Source: an uncultured Alphaproteobacteria bacterium
Lineage (GTDB): Bacteria > Pseudomonadota > Alphaproteobacteria > Rhodobacterales > Rhodobacteraceae
DNA length: 64,000 nt
NCBI GenBank assembly: GCA_902599445.1
Contig: CACKFK010000005.1
Coordinates: 1-64,000 of the forward strand
Direction of reading: 5' to 3'
Part shown: positions 34,350-41,616 of the stretch, piece after piece
Position numbering within the stretch: the stretch's first letter is position 1
Layout: every line of letters starts with the position of its first letter
Notes under the pieces: model-generated
Told to the model about the DNA's origin: nothing
Seen by the model: only the letters and a program-made list of their open reading frames with translations
The model's database searches: none
Position numbers and translations under genes: made by a program

Positions 34350-34363
34350 ATTTGATCGGGATA

Positions 34364-35263
34364 ATGGTGATGGTAAAAGAAATAGAGTTGGCTAAAGGTA
34401 AACTCACTGACGATTTATCTGAGCAGTATAAATCAGATGGATATTTATTTCCAGTAGAAGTCTTTTCCAGAAAGCAAGCGGAGACGTTTCGTAAAGAATT
34501 AGAGACAATAGAGGATAGATTTGCATCGGTTAATAAACTACCCAAACCTTTGAACTCATATAAGAGAGGTCCCGCCAATGCTGTAATTCCATTGGTTGCC
34601 GATATTGCCAAGGATAAGAGGGTGCTCGACGTTGTTGAAGGTATATTAGGAAAAAACATTTTAATTTGGGCGGCTGAATTTTTTATTAAGGAAACAAAAA
34701 GTAAACACTTTGTTGGCATGCACCAGGATCTCACTTACTGGGGCATGGGAGAAACATCTGGGCAAGTTACTGCATGGATAGCTCTAAGCCCATCAAGGAA
34801 GAAATCCGGTTGCATGGAGTTTGTGAGAGGATCGCATAAAAACCAAATTTTTCCTCATGAGGACACTTTTTCTGGGGATAGTTTGTTATCTAGAGGACAA
34901 GAAATTAAGGTAGATATCCCTAGAGATAAAAAGATATTTGCTGAATTAGACCCAGGACAAATGTCTCTTCACCATGGTTTAATGATTCATGGTTCTGGTC
35001 CTAATTTCTCTGATGATAGGCGAATTGGTATTGCCATAAGGTACATAAACCCAGATGTAATACAGCAAACATCAGGAAAATCGTATGCCATGCTTGCCCG
35101 CGGAGTTGATAGAAAAGGTAATTTTATCCATTACCCAGCACCTTCAAGATTATTTAGTGAAGAATCTCTGCAGTTGCACAAAGAAATTTGTGAGAGCCAA
35201 CATCAAGTTTTGATGGGAACAGCCAAACAAGAGGGTTCAGTTTGGTCAAAGTCAACAGCATGA
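34364..35263 (+). CDS. PhyH-family Fe(II)/2-oxoglutarate dioxygenase
   Basis: This protein of about 299 residues belongs to the phytanoyl-CoA dioxygenase group. The iron-binding HxD is MHQDLTYWG and the distal His is in SLHHGLMIHGSGPNFS, followed by Arg in DDRRIGIAIRY that would hold 2-oxoglutarate. Such enzymes hydroxylate or oxidatively demethylate small molecules. I use ATG 34364 (CGGGAT upstream); TTG 34352 and ATG 34370 are alternatives. It ends the five-gene operon begun by the hydroxyacid oxidase. Substrate unknown; hydroxylation before hydrolysis or demethylation by its neighbours is a reasonable inference. Confidence 0.83.
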   Translation: MVMVKEIELAKGKLTDDLSEQYKSDGYLFPVEVFSRKQAETFRKELETIEDRFASVNKLPKPLNSYKRGPANAVIPLVADIAKDKRVLDVVEGILGKNILIWAAEFFIKETKSKHFVGMHQDLTYWGMGETSGQVTAWIALSPSRKKSGCMEFVRGSHKNQIFPHEDTFSGDSLLSRGQEIKVDIPRDKKIFAELDPGQMSLHHGLMIHGSGPNFSDDRRIGIAIRYINPDVIQQTSGKSYAMLARGVDRKGNFIHYPAPSRLFSEESLQLHKEICESQHQVLMGTAKQEGSVWSKSTA

Positions 35264-35278
35264 ACGCAATTCCATAAC

Positions 35279-35300
35279 AGAAATCAGGGTCTTGATTTCT
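35279..35300 (+). terminator. Stem-loop after the five-gene operon
   Basis: A perfect 8-bp stem AGAAATCA/TGATTTCT with a 6-nt loop lies 15 nt after the dioxygenase stop. It lacks a T run, so it is a weak terminator or 3' processing hairpin. The rest of the 219-nt gap to the next gene contains a second palindrome (TCCTTAAGGA near 35352) and no gene. Confidence 0.4.
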
Positions 35301-35482
35301 AGATCTCTCTTTACCTTTCTATGATGGTAAATAATTGAAGGAAGCGCGAGTCCTTAAGGAGTCCCATATTTGGCCAGTAGGTGGTTGAGTTTAGCAAAAT
35401 AAAATCAAAAGGCTGGCATTGAATTTGCTAGGTCAGGATCTAAGTGCATGGGATTTGAAGTCATCTAGGAACAAAAAATTAT

Positions 35483-36208
35483 ATGAATACCGAGAGTGTC
35501 AATGAAAAACTACTTGATAAAGTAAGAGAGCTTTGTAGGGAGTTTAGTGTTGGAGCTGATATTAATAATGAAAGTGTGTTGCAGAAAATTATAAGTTCTG
35601 ATGAACCCTTAATTGTTGATGTTGGAGGGTACAATGGTTCGAGTGTCAGAAAATACACTGAACTATTTCCTAAAAGTATCATCTATTCACTTGAACCTTT
35701 TCCAAGATCCTACTCTCAACTTTGTAAACTGGAATCTAATAGGGTTAAGACATTTAATTTAGGACTCTCATCACATAAGGGTACGGAAACTTTTTACGTA
35801 AACAAACTTAATGAAACTAACTCGTTACTATCATTTAGCAAGGATGTGAAAGACACATGGTGTGGTTTAGAAGGTTTAATAACCGAAGCAAAAATTGAGT
35901 GCAAATTTGTAACTCTTGATGAGTTCATTTCTGCACATGAAATTAAACATGTAGATCTTCTCAAGCTGGATGTACAAGGTGCTGAATTTAAGGTTCTTGA
36001 AGGTTCAAAAAATGCCTTATCCGAGAAGAGGATTTACGCAATACAAATGGAGTTGATTTTGGCTGATACATATATCGGACAAAAATCAATGCGCTACTAT
36101 TTTGATCTTTTCAAGAAATTCGGATACCAACCCTACAGCATGACTGATTTTGCAACCACTAAAAAAGAGTTGCTACAGTGTGATATATTCTTTGTTTCAG
36201 GCAAATGA
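35483..36208 (+). CDS. FkbM-family methyltransferase
   Basis: This 241-residue SAM-dependent O-methyltransferase has the FkbM pattern: motif I LIVDVGGYNGSSVRKYTELF, the acidic residue in IYSLEPFP, and the conserved VDLLKLDVQGAEFKVLEG near residue 155. FkbM enzymes methylate sugars or lipids in surface polymers and natural products. It is followed by a 339-nt gene-free gap and convergent glycosyltransferase genes, so it probably decorates the same surface glycan. The region is more AT-rich than its surroundings, as in transferred glycan loci. Confidence 0.85.
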   Translation: MNTESVNEKLLDKVRELCREFSVGADINNESVLQKIISSDEPLIVDVGGYNGSSVRKYTELFPKSIIYSLEPFPRSYSQLCKLESNRVKTFNLGLSSHKGTETFYVNKLNETNSLLSFSKDVKDTWCGLEGLITEAKIECKFVTLDEFISAHEIKHVDLLKLDVQGAEFKVLEGSKNALSEKRIYAIQMELILADTYIGQKSMRYYFDLFKKFGYQPYSMTDFATTKKELLQCDIFFVSGK

Positions 36209-36547
36209 TTACACTATCTATTCAGTTTTAAAAGGTTAACCAGTATTCTTGGTATTTTAGAGTCATTATTTGTTGTTTCTGCAAACGGCAACTTATGATC
36301 TGGAATTGAAATTTTTTGGAGTTTATTTTATCAATGTGTTGATTGCCTTCTTGCAATAATAATTACTTTATTTCTTTACCAATTATACCTTCCTTAATTA
36401 TTTTACCTATTTGATAATTTATCATATAATTTAGTACAATATCATCTATAGATTTGTGGGGGAGAAGCATATGATAATGATCCTATAATATAAAATGTAT
36501 AATTAATATACGTAGCCAGTGAGTAAGAACATTTGGCATTTCACTCT
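36209..36547. other. AT-rich gene-free gap with an orphan promoter and tiny ORF
   Basis: No normal gene fits. A plus-strand promoter-like pair (TTGATA 36411-36416, TACAAT 36435-36440, 18-bp spacer) is followed by a strong Shine-Dalgarno GGGGGAG (36458-36464) and an ATG at 36471 that opens only a five-codon frame (MIMIL, stop 36486-36488). This looks like the start of a gene whose body is gone, or a leader-peptide unit. The remainder is low-complexity AT sequence. Confidence 0.4.
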
Positions 36548-37345
36548 TTATATACAATGCCAATCGTCAGCGATTGTATTTTTTTCTAGCAGATTATTAT
36601 GCCCTTTTCTGTCCCATTTTTTTGGAGCCACAACTTTTTCACTATTAGCTAGCCACGCACCCCACCATGAAAATGTTGAGTTAGCTATTATGTGTGCTGA
36701 ACATAAACTCATGAGACATAAGTCAATTGCATTGCTTTTAGTTTCAGATATTAAAAACCTTTTAGATGAAAAAAATTCTTGTTGCCTGCACCATTCAGGA
36801 TCATCAGAAAAAATAATAACAATTCTATCTTTATCAAAGAGTTTTAATGCTTCTAAATAATAATTAGGATCTAAAACTAGTGCATTTTTATCAGTTTTAT
36901 AATCAGTTCTTCTAACATGTAAAGAAATAGGTTTATCTAATTTACAGATCATTGCCTTAGACAGTTCGCAGATATTAGAATGGAAAGTGAAATCTTCCCT
37001 AATAGAAGCTTTAATTTTTTGAAAATACTTCTCAGAGGGGAAATATCCAAGTAAGCTTACATCATCTGGGCAGTAATTAAAAAAATCTTCATCAAAAATA
37101 TGAAAATTTGTTCTTTGTTTAGCTATTGGGGCATGTCCTTCATCGAGAAGTTTAATATTATGTTCTTTAAGGTTTTTTAGTGTAAAGACTTGAAAAAGCT
37201 GATGTTCAACCCAAACGTTTTCACAAGATGAATAAGGTATGCAAAATTCGTAACCAAGATTTGCAGCAATACCCCTTAGGCTGGCATATTGAAACATTTG
37301 ATTGCCTAATCTACCTATTTTCCCAATATCATTGAAAGCAAGCAT
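36548..37345 (-). CDS. Glycosyltransferase family 11 (alpha-1,2-fucosyltransferase-like)
   Basis: This 265-residue protein matches GT11: the N-terminal IGRLGNQMFQYASLRGIA motif, the nucleotide-sugar motif SLHVRRTDY (about residues 138-146) and the C-terminal NSTFSWWGAWLA. The family transfers fucose (from GDP-fucose) in alpha-1,2 linkage to galactose of surface glycans. It overlaps the upstream glycosyltransferase gene by 17 bp on the same strand, so the two are coupled. Short length and AT-rich composition fit a recently moved polysaccharide gene. The acceptor is unknown. Confidence 0.88.
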   Translation of the reverse strand: MLAFNDIGKIGRLGNQMFQYASLRGIAANLGYEFCIPYSSCENVWVEHQLFQVFTLKNLKEHNIKLLDEGHAPIAKQRTNFHIFDEDFFNYCPDDVSLLGYFPSEKYFQKIKASIREDFTFHSNICELSKAMICKLDKPISLHVRRTDYKTDKNALVLDPNYYLEALKLFDKDRIVIIFSDDPEWCRQQEFFSSKRFLISETKSNAIDLCLMSLCSAHIIANSTFSWWGAWLANSEKVVAPKKWDRKGHNNLLEKNTIADDWHCI

Positions 37346-38147
37346 CAGTTTGCCTCAACTTCAAGTATTCTTGATTTTTATAATATCGATGTAAATTATT
37401 AGAATCTTGTGTTCTTATCCATTGCCATAAATCATTATTTTCTTTCATCTTTTCATATTCTAAATTTTGAGAGTTAACTTTATCATGCTCAAAGTGCCAG
37501 ATGACGCCATCATACCTATTTACCGAATATCCTAAACGATTGAAGCGATAATAAAATTCACGATCGGCTACATTAGAATTAAGGAAATTTTCATTCCACA
37601 TATATCCCTCTATTACTTTTTTTCTGTTATAAAATTGAGACCAATTAATTGTAGACTGATCACATTTGGAATAAGGTTGAATTACATTAAAATTAAACCC
37701 ACTCTTTAGAAAGTTTTCAAACACCACGCCAAAAGAGTTCACCTTGAACTGATAGACACCACACCCATATGGGTAAACAATATCGGAAACTCCATTAATT
37801 ATAGAATAATATGCTGATTGATGATTTTCCAAAGGATAAACAACATCAACATCATGACTAGCTACAACCTCAGTATCGGCTTCTAAGATAAGATCATTTA
37901 GTATTCGAGTTTTATGAAAAAATGCATCAGTACTCTTTTCAAAGATATGGGTAAGATTTTTTACTTCTACTAACGTATTAATTGTTGGAAGCACATTTTG
38001 CTCAAATATTGATTGCTTATCTACCTCCTTAACCAGAATTTTTGCCTCAGGGAAGTTTTTGAGGAGATAAGTTACTGATGTAATTGTATTTCGCAAGCGA
38101 TCATCAGAATCAATTCTAGTGGGTAATATATATGTAATATCTTTCAT
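37329..38147 (-). CDS. Glycosyltransferase with GT-A-like N-terminal domain
   Basis: This 272-residue protein resembles glycosyltransferases of the galactosyltransferase N-terminal/GT2-like type. It begins ITYILPTRIDSDDRLRNTITSV, a nucleotide-sugar binding region, and has a DxD-like segment VASHDVDVVYPLENH (about residues 93-107) plus a downstream NVADREFYYRFNRLGY acceptor-side region. It starts within a 4-nt ATGA overlap of a small upstream ORF and overlaps the GT11 gene downstream. The donor sugar is not predictable. It probably acts with the GT11 and FkbM proteins on one surface glycan. Confidence 0.78.
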   Translation of the reverse strand: MKDITYILPTRIDSDDRLRNTITSVTYLLKNFPEAKILVKEVDKQSIFEQNVLPTINTLVEVKNLTHIFEKSTDAFFHKTRILNDLILEADTEVVASHDVDVVYPLENHQSAYYSIINGVSDIVYPYGCGVYQFKVNSFGVVFENFLKSGFNFNVIQPYSKCDQSTINWSQFYNRKKVIEGYMWNENFLNSNVADREFYYRFNRLGYSVNRYDGVIWHFEHDKVNSQNLEYEKMKENNDLWQWIRTQDSNNLHRYYKNQEYLKLRQTDACFQ

Positions 38148-38320
38148 AACTTGCCGTCTCTTAGGAAGGGATAGAAAAGGACGTTTGTATTATTTGCCTT
38201 AAGATCATTGCCTTTGGGAATAACTTTTTTTACTAATTTTTCTTGGTATCGACTGCTAGAATTCAACACTTCAATCCCCAGATATGCATACATTATAGTT
38301 GCATGTTTTATGCCAGCCAT
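38144..38320 (-). CDS. 58-residue ORF coupled to the glycosyltransferase gene
   Basis: A 58-codon frame runs from ATG (38320-38318) to a TGA that overlaps the start of the glycosyltransferase gene (ATGA at 38147-38144). The product, starting MAGIKHATIMYAYLGIEVLN and ending NVLFYPFLRDGKL, has no motif I recognise and no clear ribosome binding site. The coupled overlap argues for translation. It may be a remnant of a larger sugar-related protein whose 5' part was lost or a short leader; I cannot tell. Confidence 0.45.
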   Translation of the reverse strand: MAGIKHATIMYAYLGIEVLNSSSRYQEKLVKKVIPKGNDLKANNTNVLFYPFLRDGKL

Positions 38321-38662
38321 TATCTAGTACTTATAGTCTAAGTGAAAAATCCAATTTACCTATCCCTATAAGCGTGTTCAGAATCACTCGCTCTTTGCTT
38401 GCGTACAGTGCTTTTTTTCATATTGAGCCATGAAATTGAGAAATTTGAAGAGTTATTATAGTATTTGAGTGTCTCCTTAAACCACCTATCAGATAGTGAT
38501 TCTTAGTTGTCTTAATTAATTCTAATAAAAGGACCTCAATAAGATTTTCTGAAGAAAGCTTTAAACCGCAGCACTCCAGTGTTCCGAGAATCAAGAATTA
38601 TTTCCTGGTCTCGAAAACCCAAACGGATCGTTTTAGGGGTGCAAGTAATTTTAATACGTGGT
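38321..38662. other. Gene-free gap between the glycan genes and tRNA-Cys
   Basis: I see no credible gene here. Short hairpins occur (for example AAACG/CGTTT near 38621-38634, which could help end the minus-strand tRNA-Cys transcript), but no repeat of the tRNA 3' end is obvious that would mark an integration site. Confidence 0.4.
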
Positions 38663-38736
38663 TGGAGGCGTGTACGTGAATCGAACACGTGTACACGGAT
38701 TTGCAATCCGCTGCATCACCACTCTGCCAACACGCC
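38663..38736 (-). tRNA. tRNA-Cys (anticodon GCA), CCA encoded
   Basis: The minus strand folds into a full cloverleaf: 7-bp acceptor GGCGTGT/ACACGCC, anticodon loop ATTGCAAAT with GCA, and a TTCGATT T-loop. The discriminator is U73, the identity base of tRNA-Cys, followed by an encoded CCA. A possible promoter (TTGTAT, 16 bp, TATTAC on the minus strand) lies upstream around 38755-38785. It borders the AT-rich glycan patch. Confidence 0.95.
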
Positions 38737-38910
38737 CTATCCCATATGGGCTCAGTAATAACAGTTAGTGAAACAAATACAAGCTCTGGCATTAATTTTA
38801 ATGCAAAGTTTCATATGAGTAGCAGGAGATTTGTTTTGTTGCTATGACAGATTGATACTAACCCCCAGATATGGCATAACTACCTTATAATTAGTGCTTC
38901 AGGAGATTCG

Positions 38911-39561
38911 ATGAGTGACTTTGCATGCGCCAGAAGGGAAATGATTGATTGCCAAATCAGACCCGCGGATGTAACAAAATACAGCATTTTAAGGGCTCTA
39001 TCACAAGTACCCCGAGAAAAGTTTGTTCCTAAACAGTTCCAGTCAGTCGCATATAGTGGAACAAACCTATGCATAGGCCCTGGAAGGTATTTACTAGAGC
39101 CAAGAATTTTTGCCAAAATGTTAACTTTCCTTAATGTGACTTCTAAAGATTTAGTTTTAGATATTGCTCCAGGCTTTGGTTATTCATCTGCTGTCTTGGC
39201 AGGCCTAGCTGAAGCTGTGATTGGGATTGAGACACCTGATTTCGCTGACCAGGCTCAGGAAATTCTTAGCAATGAATCCATTGATAATGCCGTAGTCTAT
39301 GAAGGTAAGCTAACTGATGGTTTGGATAGCCAGGGTCCTTTTGATGCTCTCATTATTCAGGGAGGAGTAGAAGAACTTCCAACACAACTAGAAAGCCAAG
39401 TTAAGTTAGGAGGAAGAATTGTAGCGTTATTTATTGATGGGGTCAGAGCTGAATGTTGGCGAGGGTTAAGAACCATGCATGGTGTAGACTGGAATTTTTG
39501 TTTTAATGCATCGGTTCCGGTGTTGAAAGATTTTTCAAAGAAACAAGAATTTGTTTTCTAA
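38911..39561 (+). CDS. Protein-L-isoaspartate O-methyltransferase-family protein
   Basis: This 216-residue SAM-dependent methyltransferase has the Pcm-like N-terminus MIDCQIRPADVTKYSILRAL, the segment VPREKFVP, motif I as VLDIAPGFGYSSAVLAGL (about residues 85-102) and FDALIIQGGVEELP. Pcm repairs damaged aspartyl residues, but this alphaproteobacterial branch encoded just before tolC has a divergent region where Pcm has the substrate Ser, so activity is uncertain. The next gene, tolC-like, starts 45 nt later, a conserved order in alphaproteobacteria. Confidence 0.85.
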   Translation: MSDFACARREMIDCQIRPADVTKYSILRALSQVPREKFVPKQFQSVAYSGTNLCIGPGRYLLEPRIFAKMLTFLNVTSKDLVLDIAPGFGYSSAVLAGLAEAVIGIETPDFADQAQEILSNESIDNAVVYEGKLTDGLDSQGPFDALIIQGGVEELPTQLESQVKLGGRIVALFIDGVRAECWRGLRTMHGVDWNFCFNASVPVLKDFSKKQEFVF

Positions 39562-39605
39562 CTACCTGAGAAGATCGATTATTATGTTACGAATGAGAGG
39601 GTTCA

Positions 39606-40973
39606 ATGTATAAATTAATATCACTGTATTTCTCTCTGACTATTTCTTTTTTATTAATTGCATTTCCATTACCAGTTTTCCCAGACTCATTGGATGAGAT
39701 ATTGAGACTTACTTATACTAGTAATAGACAATTGGTCTTAACAAGAGCACATCTTGCTGCCCAGAGGGATGCAATTAAGATAGCTGCCTCAGAGTCAGGC
39801 GTCATGGTTTCTACGGCATTCACAGGTTCTAGAGATTGGAACCTTAATGCAGGATCCCTCAATGATGGGTATTCCGGTTCCTTGGTGGGAAGCTATACTC
39901 TTTCAGATGGAAAGAGGTCAAAAAACAAAATAAGGCTGCAGAAGCATGTTCTCTCTAAGGCTAATCACGAACTTAATGACTTGGAGCAAAGAGTATTGCT
40001 GGCGACTATAAACTCATATTTAAATGTTTTGCGTGATCAAAAATTTGTTGCTTTGAGCAATGGCAACGTGGCAGTGCTTACGCGCCAATTTGAAGAGGTC
40101 AGAGATAGATTTAGCCTTGGTGAAGTTACTAGAACTGACGTAGCTCAAGCAGAGGCAGCGCTTGCGTCTGCCAAAGCAAATTTGACTGCGAAGGAAGGAG
40201 CTCTAGCCATAACGACCGAACTTTTCTTGACTCAGGTAGGAATAGTACCCCGAAATTTGGAGCCAGTAATAACCTCGTTTCAATTGCCTAAAAGTATAGA
40301 AAAAGCGAAAAAAAGGGCTCTAAAAAAGCATCCAAGAATATTATCCGCAAAAGAACAAGAAAAGATCGCAGATGTTGCGATTGACATAGCAGTAGGCGAG
40401 AAAAAACCACTGATTAATCTAAAATCTAGTCTAACAAATGGCTTTAGTCAGTCCGCAGGTAATTATAACTCTGCTTCAATCAAGATAGAAGGATCCTTTC
40501 CTATATTTAATTCCGGGCGGATTGATAATAAAGTCAGTCAAGCTGAGAGCAACCTAAAAGCTGAGCAAACTAATACCAACTTGGTGAGAAGAAGTGTGGC
40601 AGAGGAAATTTCAATTGCTTGGTCTAATCTAAGAGTAGCTGAAGCTACAATTGAAGCTAGGAAGAGACAGGTAGAATCTTCTGAGATAGCCTATGAGGGA
40701 GTTGTCGTTGAAGAGAAACTAGGAACTCGTACAACGCTTAATGTTATTAATTCGGAACAGGCCTTATTAGATGCAAGAACTCAGTTAGCATCTGCAGAGA
40801 GAGATCATCTGTTTGCAAAATTTTCCGTCTTGGCTGCTTCTGGTGACTTAAATGTAAATTTCCTTGGTGTGAAAGTTGCTAAAACGGTTAGTGAAGTACA
40901 ACAAAAAGAAAAAAGCCAGTTGGGGCCATTTGAATCTATTCTAAAACAGATTGGGTTACCAATAATAGAGTAA
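39606..40973 (+). CDS. tolC: TolC-family outer-membrane efflux channel
   Basis: This 455-residue exported protein (signal peptide ending near LPVFP-DS) has two OEP repeats of long coiled-coil helices: LRDQKFVALSNGNVAVLTRQFEEVRDRFSLGE in the first repeat and the matching ARKRQVESSEIAYEGVVVEEKLGTRT in the second (only parts quoted here from about residues 140 and 345). The repeated (F/L)(S/E)xGxxT(R/T) turn is seen at FSLGEVTRTD and EKLGTRTTLN. It forms the outer-membrane exit duct for tripartite efflux or type I secretion. The partner pump is not adjacent. Confidence 0.92.
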   Translation: MYKLISLYFSLTISFLLIAFPLPVFPDSLDEILRLTYTSNRQLVLTRAHLAAQRDAIKIAASESGVMVSTAFTGSRDWNLNAGSLNDGYSGSLVGSYTLSDGKRSKNKIRLQKHVLSKANHELNDLEQRVLLATINSYLNVLRDQKFVALSNGNVAVLTRQFEEVRDRFSLGEVTRTDVAQAEAALASAKANLTAKEGALAITTELFLTQVGIVPRNLEPVITSFQLPKSIEKAKKRALKKHPRILSAKEQEKIADVAIDIAVGEKKPLINLKSSLTNGFSQSAGNYNSASIKIEGSFPIFNSGRIDNKVSQAESNLKAEQTNTNLVRRSVAEEISIAWSNLRVAEATIEARKRQVESSEIAYEGVVVEEKLGTRTTLNVINSEQALLDARTQLASAERDHLFAKFSVLAASGDLNVNFLGVKVAKTVSEVQQKEKSQLGPFESILKQIGLPIIE

Positions 40974-40987
40974 TATCTTTAAGAGCT

Positions 40988-41335
40988 GTGAAGAAAAATA
41001 AATCTATGTCTAATATGAAAACAAATAAAGTTGCACCTAGCAAAAAAAGAGCAACCAAAGCCCAAAAGAATTTAAAAACAAATACTAACCAAGAAAAAAG
41101 TATTCCTGATACGCTTAAGGAAGTTGAGGACTTTCTAAAGATTGAAATAGATAAGCAAGATCAAATTGAAGAAACAAACCAAGAGATACTCTATTTGAAA
41201 GAGGACCAGCTAATTTCCTCAAGTAAGAGCGATTTCACGGCTTTGAGTTCAGAAGAGGTTGTTTTACTTAAAATGATGATAAGAGATATTGTTTCACAAG
41301 AGTTGGATAATAGAGGATTAACAAGTAAAATCTGA
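40988..41335 (+). CDS. Small Lys-rich acidic-tailed protein at the popZ position
   Basis: This 115-residue protein has a strongly basic N-terminus (many Lys in residues 1-40), an acidic middle and a short C-terminal helix LLKMMIRDIVSQELDNRGL. In many alphaproteobacteria the gene between tolC and valS encodes the polar organiser PopZ (DUF2497), whose C-terminal helices mediate assembly. Only a short similar helix can be seen here, so it is either a reduced PopZ-like protein or unrelated. It starts 14 nt after tolC. The 281 nt before valS hold no gene. Confidence 0.55.
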   Translation: MKKNKSMSNMKTNKVAPSKKRATKAQKNLKTNTNQEKSIPDTLKEVEDFLKIEIDKQDQIEETNQEILYLKEDQLISSSKSDFTALSSEEVVLLKMMIRDIVSQELDNRGLTSKI

Positions 41336-41616
41336 AGTCAATTTTAACCAAGGTTTTGTTTGTTAACAAGATTTGGACGAGTTCTAAGAAAAGGATAATC
41401 CAGGAAGAAAGAAAAAAGATTTTAGAATTTTGATATTAGCACTAGCTATGATTTGTGGTGCTTGGGTAGAAGTCTGAATTTTGTTAGAGTCTTGTATAAA
41501 TAAAGGCACTTATTTTACTAAAAGGGCTACAATTTTCTAAATTTAGATGTTTAAAAACTTTGTAAGTAAAGGTAAGAACCATTGGAAATATAGCAGGTAT
41601 TAAGAATATTAATGAT

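Noticed and set aside
38321-38736. Integration site of a mobile island at tRNA-Cys
   Set aside because: No integrase gene and no direct repeat of the tRNA end could be found by eye.
41388-41477. Short hydrophobic ORF upstream of valS
   Set aside because: No usable start codon before the last ten codons and no ribosome binding site.
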